NCBI GenBank assembly: GCA_003506435.1
Contig: DOAQ01000025.1
Coordinates: 233,359-297,358 of the forward strand
From: Prolixibacteraceae bacterium
GTDB taxonomy: Bacteria; Bacteroidota; Bacteroidia; Bacteroidales; Prolixibacteraceae
Direction of reading: 5' to 3'
DNA: 64,000 nt
Part shown: one piece after another, positions 53,763 through 61,286 of the stretch
How the letters are laid out: the number at the start of each line of letters is the position of its first letter
How positions within the stretch are numbered: position 1 is the first letter of the stretch
Translations under genes and position numbers: made by a program
Notes under the pieces: model-generated
What the model saw: the letters and a program-made list of their open reading frames with translations, nothing else
Database searches by the model: none
Told to the model about the DNA's origin: nothing

Positions 53763-54707
53763 TTAAAAATACCGGGGGTTTGTCATTTTTGTTTTCGTCC
53801 TGCCAATATCCCAGCCCAGCATAATCTCGTGGGTTCCGTTGTTGTATTTGCCGTTTCTGTTCAGGTAATAATCGTACGAATATCCCAGGCGCAGAAACCG
53901 GGCAATATCGAATTCGAGTATCCCGATAAGCATGTTATCGGAACCAGCCATGTTCACCCTTTTATTTGTTCTGAAGCCTGCTCCGACAAATACTTTCTGA
54001 GAGACAAGAAGTGAACCGGTTATTTCTGTGACCAAAGGAGCTGATTGTACATATTTCATCAATAAGGAAGGCCTGAAATCGAATGTTTCGTTTAAATGAA
54101 AAACGATCCCTGAAGTAAGATAGTATTGTCTGTAAAACTTAGCAAAATTGGGATCGGGGGCATTGTCCAAACCGAATTTTGATTGCACCAGGTGGTTCAC
54201 GCTCAACCCGAAATAAAACCGGGGCAAATAAAAATACAAACCGGTACCTGCATCGAAAACCCAATTTGAATAGGTATCCCCATCAAATGCCGGATCATTT
54301 TCATCTTCTACATTTATATCATCCAATTCAATCCGCACATTGTTCATCATTCCGGTCAATCCAAAGGCAAGTTTGGATTTTATACCCACCGGAAGATGAT
54401 ACGCATAGGTTAGATTGAAGCCCGTGTTTTTCATCGGGCCTGTGTTGTCGTTGTAAAACTGGAATCCAAGTCCCACATTGCTGTTTGGTATGGCGCTGTG
54501 TACGCTTAACGATTGGCTTCCCGGAGCGCCTGACATTCCGGTCCATTGGCTACGGCTGACCAATGAGCCTGACAATGTTTCCCGGCTACCTGCATATCCG
54601 GGGTTCACATAAACCGGGTTGAAGAAATACATCGAGAACCCCGCGTCCTGCTGGGCAAGCGTGGTTAACGAGAACAGTGCCATCATGATAGTTATAAATA
54701 TTTTCAT
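53763..54707 (-). CDS. PorP/SprF family type IX secretion outer-membrane protein
   Basis: 314 residues. Signal peptide (about 1-18, ending TLAQ), then AGFSMYFFNPVYVNPGYAGSRETLSGSLVSRSQWTGMSGAPGSQSLSVHSAI, the family's start motif, and a barrel ending with YNNGTHEIMLGWDIGR. PorP/SprF proteins deliver or attach type-B CTD cargo; the gene just upstream encodes such a cargo. Precedes the PorE-like gene by 27 bp. Confidence 0.9.
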   Translation of the reverse strand: MKIFITIMMALFSLTTLAQQDAGFSMYFFNPVYVNPGYAGSRETLSGSLVSRSQWTGMSGAPGSQSLSVHSAIPNSNVGLGFQFYNDNTGPMKNTGFNLTYAYHLPVGIKSKLAFGLTGMMNNVRIELDDINVEDENDPAFDGDTYSNWVFDAGTGLYFYLPRFYFGLSVNHLVQSKFGLDNAPDPNFAKFYRQYYLTSGIVFHLNETFDFRPSLLMKYVQSAPLVTEITGSLLVSQKVFVGAGFRTNKRVNMAGSDNMLIGILEFDIARFLRLGYSYDYYLNRNGKYNNGTHEIMLGWDIGRTKTKMTNPRYF

Positions 54708-54890
54708 GTGTTCATTTTTTCAAAGTTAGTTCGTGCGATTTTCGTATTAACTATTGTTTTTCAGTTAAGTATCCAACGCATGGAATAGCCACAAATAATC
54801 ATTTTCGGTTTGTATAAGCTTGGGCTTTTATGGCTATTTCATGTGTGTCTTTTTTTATTTCATTTAGAATAACTAAACATGACTAGCTAA

Positions 54891-56672
54891 CTATCTTTTA
54901 ATGAACACCCAACCACGCTTTTCAAACTTGCTGTAGTTGATGATATAATAATAAGTTCCATCGGGCAAATTGTTACCGTTCATGTTTTGGCCGGTCCATA
55001 TCTTGCTTGTGTTGTTGTAATCGGAACCCATCCAAACCTTGCTTCCCCAGCGGTTGATGATCTTGACGCTGTTTTCCGGATAATAGCTGAGCACAGGGAT
55101 TTTCCAATAATCATTCAGGCCATCACCGTTCGGAGAGAACCCATTGTAAAATTCCAAATCGGGTATCTCTACCGTAATCACCTGAGTGGTTATGTCTGTT
55201 CCGCAACTGTTCGAAACAATTAATGTCACCGTGTATGTTCCGGTTGTGGCATACGCGTTCGTCGGATTAGCAGAAGTGGAAGTATGACCATCGCCAAAAT
55301 CCCACGCATACGTTGTTGCGTTTGTTGAACCATCTGTAAATGAATAAGTCATCAACTCCGAAAAAACAGAAGTAAATTCTGCTAAAGGCAATGAATTTAT
55401 AGCAACAATGGTTACCGAAGATGTTGCCGTACATCCGTTCCCATCGGTCACAATAACCGTGTAAACGCCTGTTGAAAGGTTGTTTGCCGTGGCCGATGTC
55501 TGAACTGGAGAGGTATCCCACGAATAGGAATAAGATACTGTACCGCCAGTGGCCGTGGCCGTTGCGCTTCCTGTATTATTTCCAAAACACAAAATATTTG
55601 TCTGTGTTGCCGAAACAGTTAATTTAGTTGGCTGTGCTATGGTTACCGGGATAGCGAATGTGTTTAACATGGCATCCCTGACGGTAACTACATAATTACC
55701 TGCCGGCAATGTATTGAATGTGCCGGACGTTTGGTAAAAGCCTTCGTTGAGTATATATTCGTAGGGCGTGGTTCCACCCGATCCGGCGACTGTAACACTT
55801 CCCGTATTTTCGCCGAAACAAAGAACATTTTCATGCGATGTTTTGATTCCGGACAAGGGTGTCAATGGCTGTGTAATGGTTACGGGAACATCGAATGTAC
55901 AACGATTGTTATCCTGTACAGTTACAATGTAATCACCGGAAATGAGCGAATTGAAAGTCCCGGAAACCTGATAGTTGCCTGAGCCAAGTTTATACTGATA
56001 AGGCGCTGTACCTCCCGACCCGGCAACTGTTACACTGCCGTTATTGCCACCGGGCACTGAGACATTGGTTTGTGAGGCGATGTTCCCGGTCAGGACACCT
56101 GAAATTAGAATGGTTTGTGTGCATTTGCCGATGCTACCACAGATATCAGAAACAGAGTATTCCCTGGTGATGGAATAGGGTTCGGGATAACCGGGGACCG
56201 TGATTCTTTCAAAAGAGAGCCGAAAAGAAGCAGAATTCAATGTGCAATTATTCAAAATAATTCCTCCTGCAAGCAGAAAGGATTCCAGGTCGGCATAAGC
56301 GGGAACCGTTTCAACCGCACACAATACCTCTATTGTCGGACAGATGATTTCTAAAACAGGCGCTGCGTGTACATATACCCACCCCGATTGTACTTCGCCC
56401 GGGCAATTACCAGTCAACGTTTCCTGAACTTCCAACAAATAAGCGCCAACAGTATTCCATGTATTTGAAAATAAATTAACTGATCCGGTTTGCTGAATTA
56501 CATGATTAATTTTCCATGTATACGTTGATTCTGACCCCACGATTGAATCTACCCAATATTGTTTCTCTGCCCCAACAAAGGCATTGTCGGGCATCGATAA
56601 TTGTGCCGTTGCCTTAAAGGAACAGAACAGCGTTATCGCGATTATGAGAATAAAAAGGGACCGGTTAATCAT
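54891..56672 (-). CDS. SprB-repeat/PKD surface protein with gliding-type (type B) C-terminal domain
   Basis: 593 residues. Signal peptide (about 1-23), Ig-like region, two or three SprB-type repeats (about 197-400: GNNGSVTVAGSGGTAPYQY, SGDYIVTVQDNN), a PKD domain (about 435-510: TYAWDFGDGHTSTSANPTNAYATTGTYTVTLIV), and C-terminal FYNGFSPNGDGLNDYWKIPVL...INRWGSKVW...GTYYYIINYSKFEKRGWVFIKR, the type-B T9SS sorting domain. Exported by type IX secretion with the neighbouring PorP-like protein. Confidence 0.88.
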   Translation of the reverse strand: MINRSLFILIIAITLFCSFKATAQLSMPDNAFVGAEKQYWVDSIVGSESTYTWKINHVIQQTGSVNLFSNTWNTVGAYLLEVQETLTGNCPGEVQSGWVYVHAAPVLEIICPTIEVLCAVETVPAYADLESFLLAGGIILNNCTLNSASFRLSFERITVPGYPEPYSITREYSVSDICGSIGKCTQTILISGVLTGNIASQTNVSVPGGNNGSVTVAGSGGTAPYQYKLGSGNYQVSGTFNSLISGDYIVTVQDNNRCTFDVPVTITQPLTPLSGIKTSHENVLCFGENTGSVTVAGSGGTTPYEYILNEGFYQTSGTFNTLPAGNYVVTVRDAMLNTFAIPVTIAQPTKLTVSATQTNILCFGNNTGSATATATGGTVSYSYSWDTSPVQTSATANNLSTGVYTVIVTDGNGCTATSSVTIVAINSLPLAEFTSVFSELMTYSFTDGSTNATTYAWDFGDGHTSTSANPTNAYATTGTYTVTLIVSNSCGTDITTQVITVEIPDLEFYNGFSPNGDGLNDYWKIPVLSYYPENSVKIINRWGSKVWMGSDYNNTSKIWTGQNMNGNNLPDGTYYYIINYSKFEKRGWVFIKR

Positions 56673-56690
56673 GGGATTCTGTATTAAATC

Positions 56691-57920
56691 TTAATTGTGG
56701 TAGATCGGTGAAGTAATTGGTAATGTGTTTACCGTGATAACAGCGCTTCCCGTTTGTGTTTGCGAACAAGTTGTTGTGCTTGCATCTGTTACGCTTACCA
56801 ATACATACGTAAATGTTCCTGTTACAGAAGTTGGCGCAGCTACGGTTACGCTGTTGCCCGAAGTAGTGGTAACGATCAGGTCTGAACCCCCATTTATTTT
56901 ATAGGTGAACGTATAAGGCGCAGTGCCGTTGGCTCCGGTGAAGGTTAAATTAGGCGCAATGTCATTCTTACATACTGCGGTAGTTCCGGCAATTGTTGCT
57001 GTGGGCAACGGATTTACCGTGACGACAGCGCTTCCTGTCTGTGTTTGCGAACAAGCTGTTGCGCTTGCATCTGCTACGCTTACCAATGCATACGTAAATG
57101 TTCCTGATGCTGTTGTTGGCGCAGCTACGGTTACACTGTTGCCCGAAGTGGTAGTGATGGTCTGGTTTAAACCTCCGTTAATCGTATAGGTGAACGTATA
57201 AGGCGCAGTGCCATTGGCTCCGGTAAAGGTTACATCAGGCGCAGTGCCATTCTTACATACCGCCGTAGTTCCGGCAATTATTGCTGTGGGCAACGGATTT
57301 ACCGTGACGACAGCGCTTCCGGCCTGTGTTTGCGAACAAGCTGTTGCGCTTGCATCTGCTACGCTTACTAATGTATATGTAAATGTTCCTGATGTTGTCG
57401 TTGGCGCAGCTACAGTTACACTGTTGCCCGATGAGGTAGTAACAGTCAGGTTTGAACCCGCATTGATTGTATACGTGAATGTATAAGGAGCTGTGCCGTT
57501 GGCTCCGGTAAAGGTTATATTCGGCGCCGTTCCATTTCGGCATACTGTGGTTGTTCCGGCAATTATTGCTGTGGGCAACGGGTTCACTGTAACCACCACT
57601 TCAACAGGCAATGGATTGGCACAACCGGTAGCATTTGTTTCGAGTACCTGTACCGTATAAGTACCGGCAGTCATCCATAAAACAGTTGCTAAATTAGATG
57701 TAGTGCTTGTCAGCACCCAATTAAGCGAGGTTGTTGCACCATCAACTTTCCATGCATACGTAGAGCCAACCGTGTTAATTACTCCGTATGGTTCTGCCAC
57801 TCCTGAAATACAAACAGTTTGGGCACCCTGATTCGGGTAAGGCTGAGCTATTGCCCCTAACGCACTCACGGAGAGCATCAGCATAATAAGCCATCGTAAT
57901 GAAAGAAGTTTTGTTTTCAT
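56691..57920 (-). CDS. Secreted protein of tandem Ig-like repeats with short C-terminal tail
   Basis: 409 residues from the ATG at 57920. Signal peptide (about 1-26, SALGAIAQ), an initial Ig-like/PKD-like domain (VCISGVAEPYGVINTVGSTYAWKVDG), then three near-identical 95-residue units beginning NPLPTAIIAGTTxVCxNG, ending with TITVNTLPITSPIYHN. No sorting domain. It lies 19 bp before the CTD-bearing gene and 49 bp after the ice-binding gene. Function unknown; probably a surface adhesin component. Confidence 0.75.
   Translation of the reverse strand: MKTKLLSLRWLIMLMLSVSALGAIAQPYPNQGAQTVCISGVAEPYGVINTVGSTYAWKVDGATTSLNWVLTSTTSNLATVLWMTAGTYTVQVLETNATGCANPLPVEVVVTVNPLPTAIIAGTTTVCRNGTAPNITFTGANGTAPYTFTYTINAGSNLTVTTSSGNSVTVAAPTTTSGTFTYTLVSVADASATACSQTQAGSAVVTVNPLPTAIIAGTTAVCKNGTAPDVTFTGANGTAPYTFTYTINGGLNQTITTTSGNSVTVAAPTTASGTFTYALVSVADASATACSQTQTGSAVVTVNPLPTATIAGTTAVCKNDIAPNLTFTGANGTAPYTFTYKINGGSDLIVTTTSGNSVTVAAPTSVTGTFTYVLVSVTDASTTTCSQTQTGSAVITVNTLPITSPIYHN
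56718..57572. repeat. Three 285-bp tandem coding repeats
   Basis: Units at 56718-57002, 57003-57287 and 57288-57572, exactly 285 bp each, with each unit starting (plus strand) near GGCAACGGATTTACCGTGAC. Identity between units is high at DNA level, suggesting recent duplication or gene conversion. Each encodes one Ig-like unit. Confidence 0.92.
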
Positions 57921-57968
57921 GATTTGTAATTTTATTTTCTGATTCATATATTCTTGTTTCTGTGTTAT

Positions 57969-58937
57969 TTATTGATGATAGATCGCTGATGTCAGGGGCA
58001 AAGGATTAACAGTTATTGCCAGAGTTGAAGCCGTTCCATCGCCGCCACAGGAATTATTTCCCTTTACAGTAATAGTACCCGAAACAGCCGAAACGCCATA
58101 ATTAACGGTAATGCTGTTTGTCGAACTGGTTCCTGTTGCCCCTGTTGGCAATGTCCAACTATAAGATGCCGCTTCGGCAATTACAGGAACAGAATAACTA
58201 ACTCCGGCTTGTCCCTGGCATACGGTAGTGGTACCGGTGATAGCTCCTGCTGCTGCCGGTACAAAATTTACAATATTGTTATTTAAGGTAATCGCTCCCG
58301 CAGTTGAAAGCCCCCTGCCCAGAAGCGATGAACCTTCCAATAAGTTGATCGCATCTTTAACAACTGCTGTACCTCTGAAAACAGAACCGGCGCCTAAATC
58401 GAATTGTCCGCCTATTTGCCAATACACATTGCACAAAGAGGCTGAATTAACTAAGGTAACAGTTGATGTTATGGAGGCGCCTATTAGTAAAGCGCCATCT
58501 ATCTGGATAATAAATAAGGCATTTGGATCACCTCCTCCATTCAGGGTTAAATTTCCGTTTAATGATGCGGCAGCTCCCAGGTCGTAAAGGCCGGGAGTTA
58601 AACTCTGGCCCTCCAGCGTCGTCGAAATAACAGTACCGCCGGTACGACCTTCCAAATCGTTATATGCAGCAAGCACAGCGGTTGCCGCTAAACCCGAAGT
58701 ACTATTCGTTACATGTATCTGTCCATCAACAGTTCCCGGCGGAAAAGCATTGAAAACACCTGCATTGGTGCCAACATCGCCGATCACGGAGGTTGCCCCA
58801 ACGTTGTTAAATGCCCCGTTCGCGGTAAACAGCGCAAAGCTGGAAGCTGCACCTAAATCAGGTGCCTGTCCGAAATTTACATTCGGTACCAAAAACAGAA
58901 TAAACACGATTAAAGCATTGATTCGCTGTGCCTTCAT
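57969..58937 (-). CDS. Ice-binding-like (DUF3494) protein with C-terminal Ig/PKD-like unit
   Basis: 322 residues from the ATG at 58937; upstream in-frame start lies inside the promoter module. Signal peptide (about 1-24, NVNFGQ), the DUF3494 beta-solenoid (about 26-225: DLGAASSFALFTANGAFNNVGATSVIGDVGTN... and GAASLNGNLTLNGGGDPNALFIIQIDGALLIGA), then an Ig-like unit with TTTVCQGQAGVSYSVP and terminal NPLPLTSAIYHQ. DUF3494 proteins bind ice or act as adhesins; ice binding needs experimental proof. Promoter module copy 7 lies directly upstream. Confidence 0.87.
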   Translation of the reverse strand: MKAQRINALIVFILFLVPNVNFGQAPDLGAASSFALFTANGAFNNVGATSVIGDVGTNAGVFNAFPPGTVDGQIHVTNSTSGLAATAVLAAYNDLEGRTGGTVISTTLEGQSLTPGLYDLGAAASLNGNLTLNGGGDPNALFIIQIDGALLIGASITSTVTLVNSASLCNVYWQIGGQFDLGAGSVFRGTAVVKDAINLLEGSSLLGRGLSTAGAITLNNNIVNFVPAAAGAITGTTTVCQGQAGVSYSVPVIAEAASYSWTLPTGATGTSSTNSITVNYGVSAVSGTITVKGNNSCGGDGTASTLAITVNPLPLTSAIYHQ

Positions 58938-58979
58938 TTTGTTTCTTTTTTGATTAGGGAACAAATTTCCACGATAAAA

Positions 58980-59045
58980 CAAAGGTCGGCACCTTCATTG
59001 CACAAAGTGTTACACAACTTTGAGTAATAGTTATATCATTCACAC
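58980..59045 (-). promoter_or_regulatory. 66-bp repeat-promoter module, copy 7 (drives the DUF3494/adhesin unit)
   Basis: On the minus strand: GTGTGAAT from 59045, ATAAC (variant) from 59034, GTAAC from 59013, -7-like GACCTTTG ending at 58980. Confidence 0.85.
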
Positions 59046-59068
59046 ATTTACAAGTGGGATGGACGAAG

Positions 59069-59134
59069 GTGTGAATGATGTAATTCTTTCCCGGAATTCT
59101 GTAACGGTTTTGGGAATAAGTTGCGGCATCTTTG
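59069..59134 (+). promoter_or_regulatory. 66-bp repeat-promoter module, copy 8 (drives the AsmA-like gene)
   Basis: GTGTGAAT at 59069, GTAAT at 59080, GTAAC at 59101, -7-like CATCTTTG ending at 59134. Divergent from copy 7, 23 bp apart. Confidence 0.86.
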
Positions 59135-59187
59135 AATTTGAGCCTGATTATTCGGAAAACTTACTTTCGCTGTAACAATTTTAATTT

Positions 59188-60789
59188 ATGAGACAGAAAT
59201 TATTTTTAAAGATTGTACTCGGAATAGTTGCTTTTGCACTATTGCTGATCTTGCTGACAACAGTTGTTGCTGAACCCTGGATTGGGAAAAAAATTCAGGC
59301 CGCTTTCAATAAAAGCTCCGGTAATTACCTGCTGGAAATAGGCGACGTTGACATATCGATCATTAAATCGGGAGTCGAACTGGAAAATGTTACCCTGATT
59401 CCAAAGCAGGGACAGGACAGTCTTCCTGATCTAAGAGGAGAAATAGCTTCCGTAAATTTCAAAGGGATCAAGCTGGTAAAGGCTTTATTCAGAAAAGATA
59501 TCGACATTCGCGAAGTAAACGTTTCCAACATTCGTATTACAGGGAGAACTCCATTCCCGAAAAAAGACATACCTCCAAAAGTTTCGTCATTAAATATCCG
59601 GATTGACAGCCTGTTTTTTGATAACGTGACCGTTGATATAGAAAGCACATCAACAGCACGGGCTTATTCAGTAAACGATGGCATTTTGAAAATATACGAT
59701 TTGCGGGTTAATAAACTGGATACCCTGTCGCCCGGTCTTATTAAATATCTTGATTTCGATGTGCAGGAACTTCGTACGGTTTCGCCTGACAGTATGTACA
59801 CGTTTACAGCCACCGGCATCAACTATTCCGAAACTTCAAATAACCTGGCGGTCGACAGCTTTTCTGTTCATCCGAATTACTCTGATTCTGTATTCACCGC
59901 CCGGCGCCGCTTTGAAACCGATCGTTTTGATGCCAGGTTTAGCCATATCTTCTTTCACGGTTGTTCGGCCATTGAGTATATCAAATCCGGACGGCTGACA
60001 AGTTCCTGGGTCGGAATCGGGAGAATGGACATGAACGTTTTTCGCGATAAGCGTAAAAAATTCAGGCATGTGAACAAGCCTGCGTTTCAGAATGTGATTT
60101 ACAACTATCCCGGAATCATCGATATTGATTCAATCGGCATTTTAAGCGGGAACATTACCTATATTGAACATGTTGAGAAGGCAACCGAGCCGGGTTGGAT
60201 CAGTTTTAATGAATTAAATGCCCGTATTTACACCATTACGAACGACACGGTACATAAAACAGAAAAACCGGTTACCGAATTGAAAGCGGATGCATTGTTG
60301 ATGGGAAAAGCGAAAATATCCATTTTATTGAGAGCGAAGCTTTTCGACAGGCAAAACACATTCACAGTGAATGGTTCCCTCGCGGAAATGGAGGTATCGG
60401 AACTGAACCCCATGCTGGATAAAAATGCGTTTATTTTTGCATCGGCGGGCACAATCGATGCAATGAATTTCAGCTTTACAGCCAACAACACGAAAGCAAC
60501 CGGACAAATGATCCTGCTTTATCATGGTTTGGATCTTGCCGTTAAAAATAAACGGACGAACGATACGACTGCCATTATCGAGAAGGTGATGTCGTTATTT
60601 GTCAACAAAAAAATAATGGATTCAAACCCAATGCCGGGCGAGGGTGTGAGAATTGGAATTATAGACCAGGAAAGGGATACTGAACGGTTTTTATTTAATT
60701 ACAGCTTCAAATCGATTCTGTCGGGAATTAAATCGAGCATTACCAAAAACCCGAAAAAGAAACAAAAAGAAAAGAATATTAATATCTAA
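59188..60789 (+). CDS. AsmA-like inner-membrane-anchored protein
   Basis: 533 residues. N-terminal membrane helix (about 8-30) followed by IGKKIQAAFNKSSGNYLLEIGDVDISIIKSGVELENVTLIP, the AsmA/DUF748-like beginning, and long beta-rich periplasmic sequence. The C-terminal part (AFIFASAGTIDAMNFSFTANNTKATGQMILLYHGLDLAVKN) resembles the end of this superfamily, and the tail is Lys-rich. AsmA-like proteins bridge membranes for lipid traffic. Under promoter module 8, divergent to the adhesin operon. Family assignment is moderate. Confidence 0.72.
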   Translation: MRQKLFLKIVLGIVAFALLLILLTTVVAEPWIGKKIQAAFNKSSGNYLLEIGDVDISIIKSGVELENVTLIPKQGQDSLPDLRGEIASVNFKGIKLVKALFRKDIDIREVNVSNIRITGRTPFPKKDIPPKVSSLNIRIDSLFFDNVTVDIESTSTARAYSVNDGILKIYDLRVNKLDTLSPGLIKYLDFDVQELRTVSPDSMYTFTATGINYSETSNNLAVDSFSVHPNYSDSVFTARRRFETDRFDARFSHIFFHGCSAIEYIKSGRLTSSWVGIGRMDMNVFRDKRKKFRHVNKPAFQNVIYNYPGIIDIDSIGILSGNITYIEHVEKATEPGWISFNELNARIYTITNDTVHKTEKPVTELKADALLMGKAKISILLRAKLFDRQNTFTVNGSLAEMEVSELNPMLDKNAFIFASAGTIDAMNFSFTANNTKATGQMILLYHGLDLAVKNKRTNDTTAIIEKVMSLFVNKKIMDSNPMPGEGVRIGIIDQERDTERFLFNYSFKSILSGIKSSITKNPKKKQKEKNINI

Positions 60790-60846
60790 AACAAAAAACG
60801 AACATCGTTAAAACATTCGTTTTCATCTGTTTACATTCTGCATCTG

Positions 60847-60920
60847 TGGAGAATATCGGAATCGAACCGATGACCTTTTGACTGCCAGTCAAACGCTCTA
60901 GCCAACTGAGCTAATCCCCC
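60847..60920 (-). tRNA. tRNA-Ala (GGC anticodon)
   Basis: 74 nt. Acceptor GGGGGAT pairs with ATTCTCC (two G-U), D arm TAGCTCAGTTGGCTAGAGC, anticodon stem TTTGA/TCAAA with loop CTGGCAG (anticodon GGC), T arm ATCGG-TTCGATT-CCGAT. CCA not encoded. A degenerate copy lies 34 bp upstream in transcription direction. Confidence 0.94.
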
Positions 60921-60954
60921 GTTTTTTAAATATTTCAATTTCACTTTTAGTTTT

Positions 60955-61018
60955 GGAATCGAACCGATGACCTTCCCGATTCCAATCGGGACGCTCTAGC
61001 CAACTGAGCTAATCCCCC
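60955..61018 (-). pseudogene. Degenerate tandem copy of tRNA-Ala
   Basis: The 5' half (GGGGGATTAGC, D arm) matches the intact tRNA exactly and so does part of the T arm, but the anticodon arm is replaced by a perfect inverted repeat CCCGATT-GG-AATCGGG (loop anticodon position GGA), and the T stem and 3' acceptor strand are missing. Without an acceptor stem it cannot be charged. A -7 TATATTTG at 61030-61037 faces it, so the relic is probably transcribed ahead of the intact tRNA. Confidence 0.8.
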
Positions 61019-61029
61019 CTTTGAGGCGA

Positions 61030-61037
61030 CAAATATA
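61030..61037 (-). promoter_or_regulatory. -7 element of the tRNA-Ala unit
   Basis: TATATTTG on the minus strand, 11 bp before the degenerate tRNA copy. The intact tRNA follows about 110 bp on, with no closer promoter visible. Confidence 0.6.
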
Positions 61038-61160
61038 TAAATATTTTTAATCTGCAATGAGTTGACTTCACCGAAAATTTTATTCCTGCCGGAATTTTGC
61101 CAGCAAGTCACTGGGAATGGCTTGGCGCTTTTTTGCCGGGGCTTTTTTATTGAAGCTCAT

Positions 61161-61204
61161 CGTTCGGTGATCCTTCGCTGATGGTTCGGTGATCCTTCGC
61201 TCAT
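61161..61204. repeat. 22-bp direct repeat (two copies)
   Basis: The unit GTTCGGTGATCCTTCGCT recurs at 61162 and 61184 within a non-coding stretch between the tRNA relic and the unknown gene. Confidence 0.85.
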
Positions 61205-61226
61205 CCTATACTCATATAAATTATAA

Positions 61227-61258
61227 GACCTGACAGGTTTTGGAAACGCTGTCAGGTC
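61227..61258 (-). terminator. Stem-loop after the unknown 191-residue gene
   Basis: GACCTGACAG and CTGTCAGGTC form a perfect 10-bp stem with a 12-nt loop, 28 bp after the stop at 61287. Weak T run. Confidence 0.5.
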
Positions 61259-61286
61259 AATAAGGTTAAAGTTTCAGACAAAATAA

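Noticed and set aside
22099..59134. The repeated GTGTGAAT/GTAAC modules as CRISPR-like or transposon repeats
   Set aside because: Copies are widely dispersed, never in an array, lack terminal inverted repeats or target duplications, and keep a fixed distance and orientation to genes, which fits promoters.
60955..61018. Functional tRNA-Ser(GGA)
   Set aside because: The anticodon position reads GGA, but there is no acceptor stem, no long variable arm and the T stem is broken, so it is a relic of the neighbouring tRNA-Ala.
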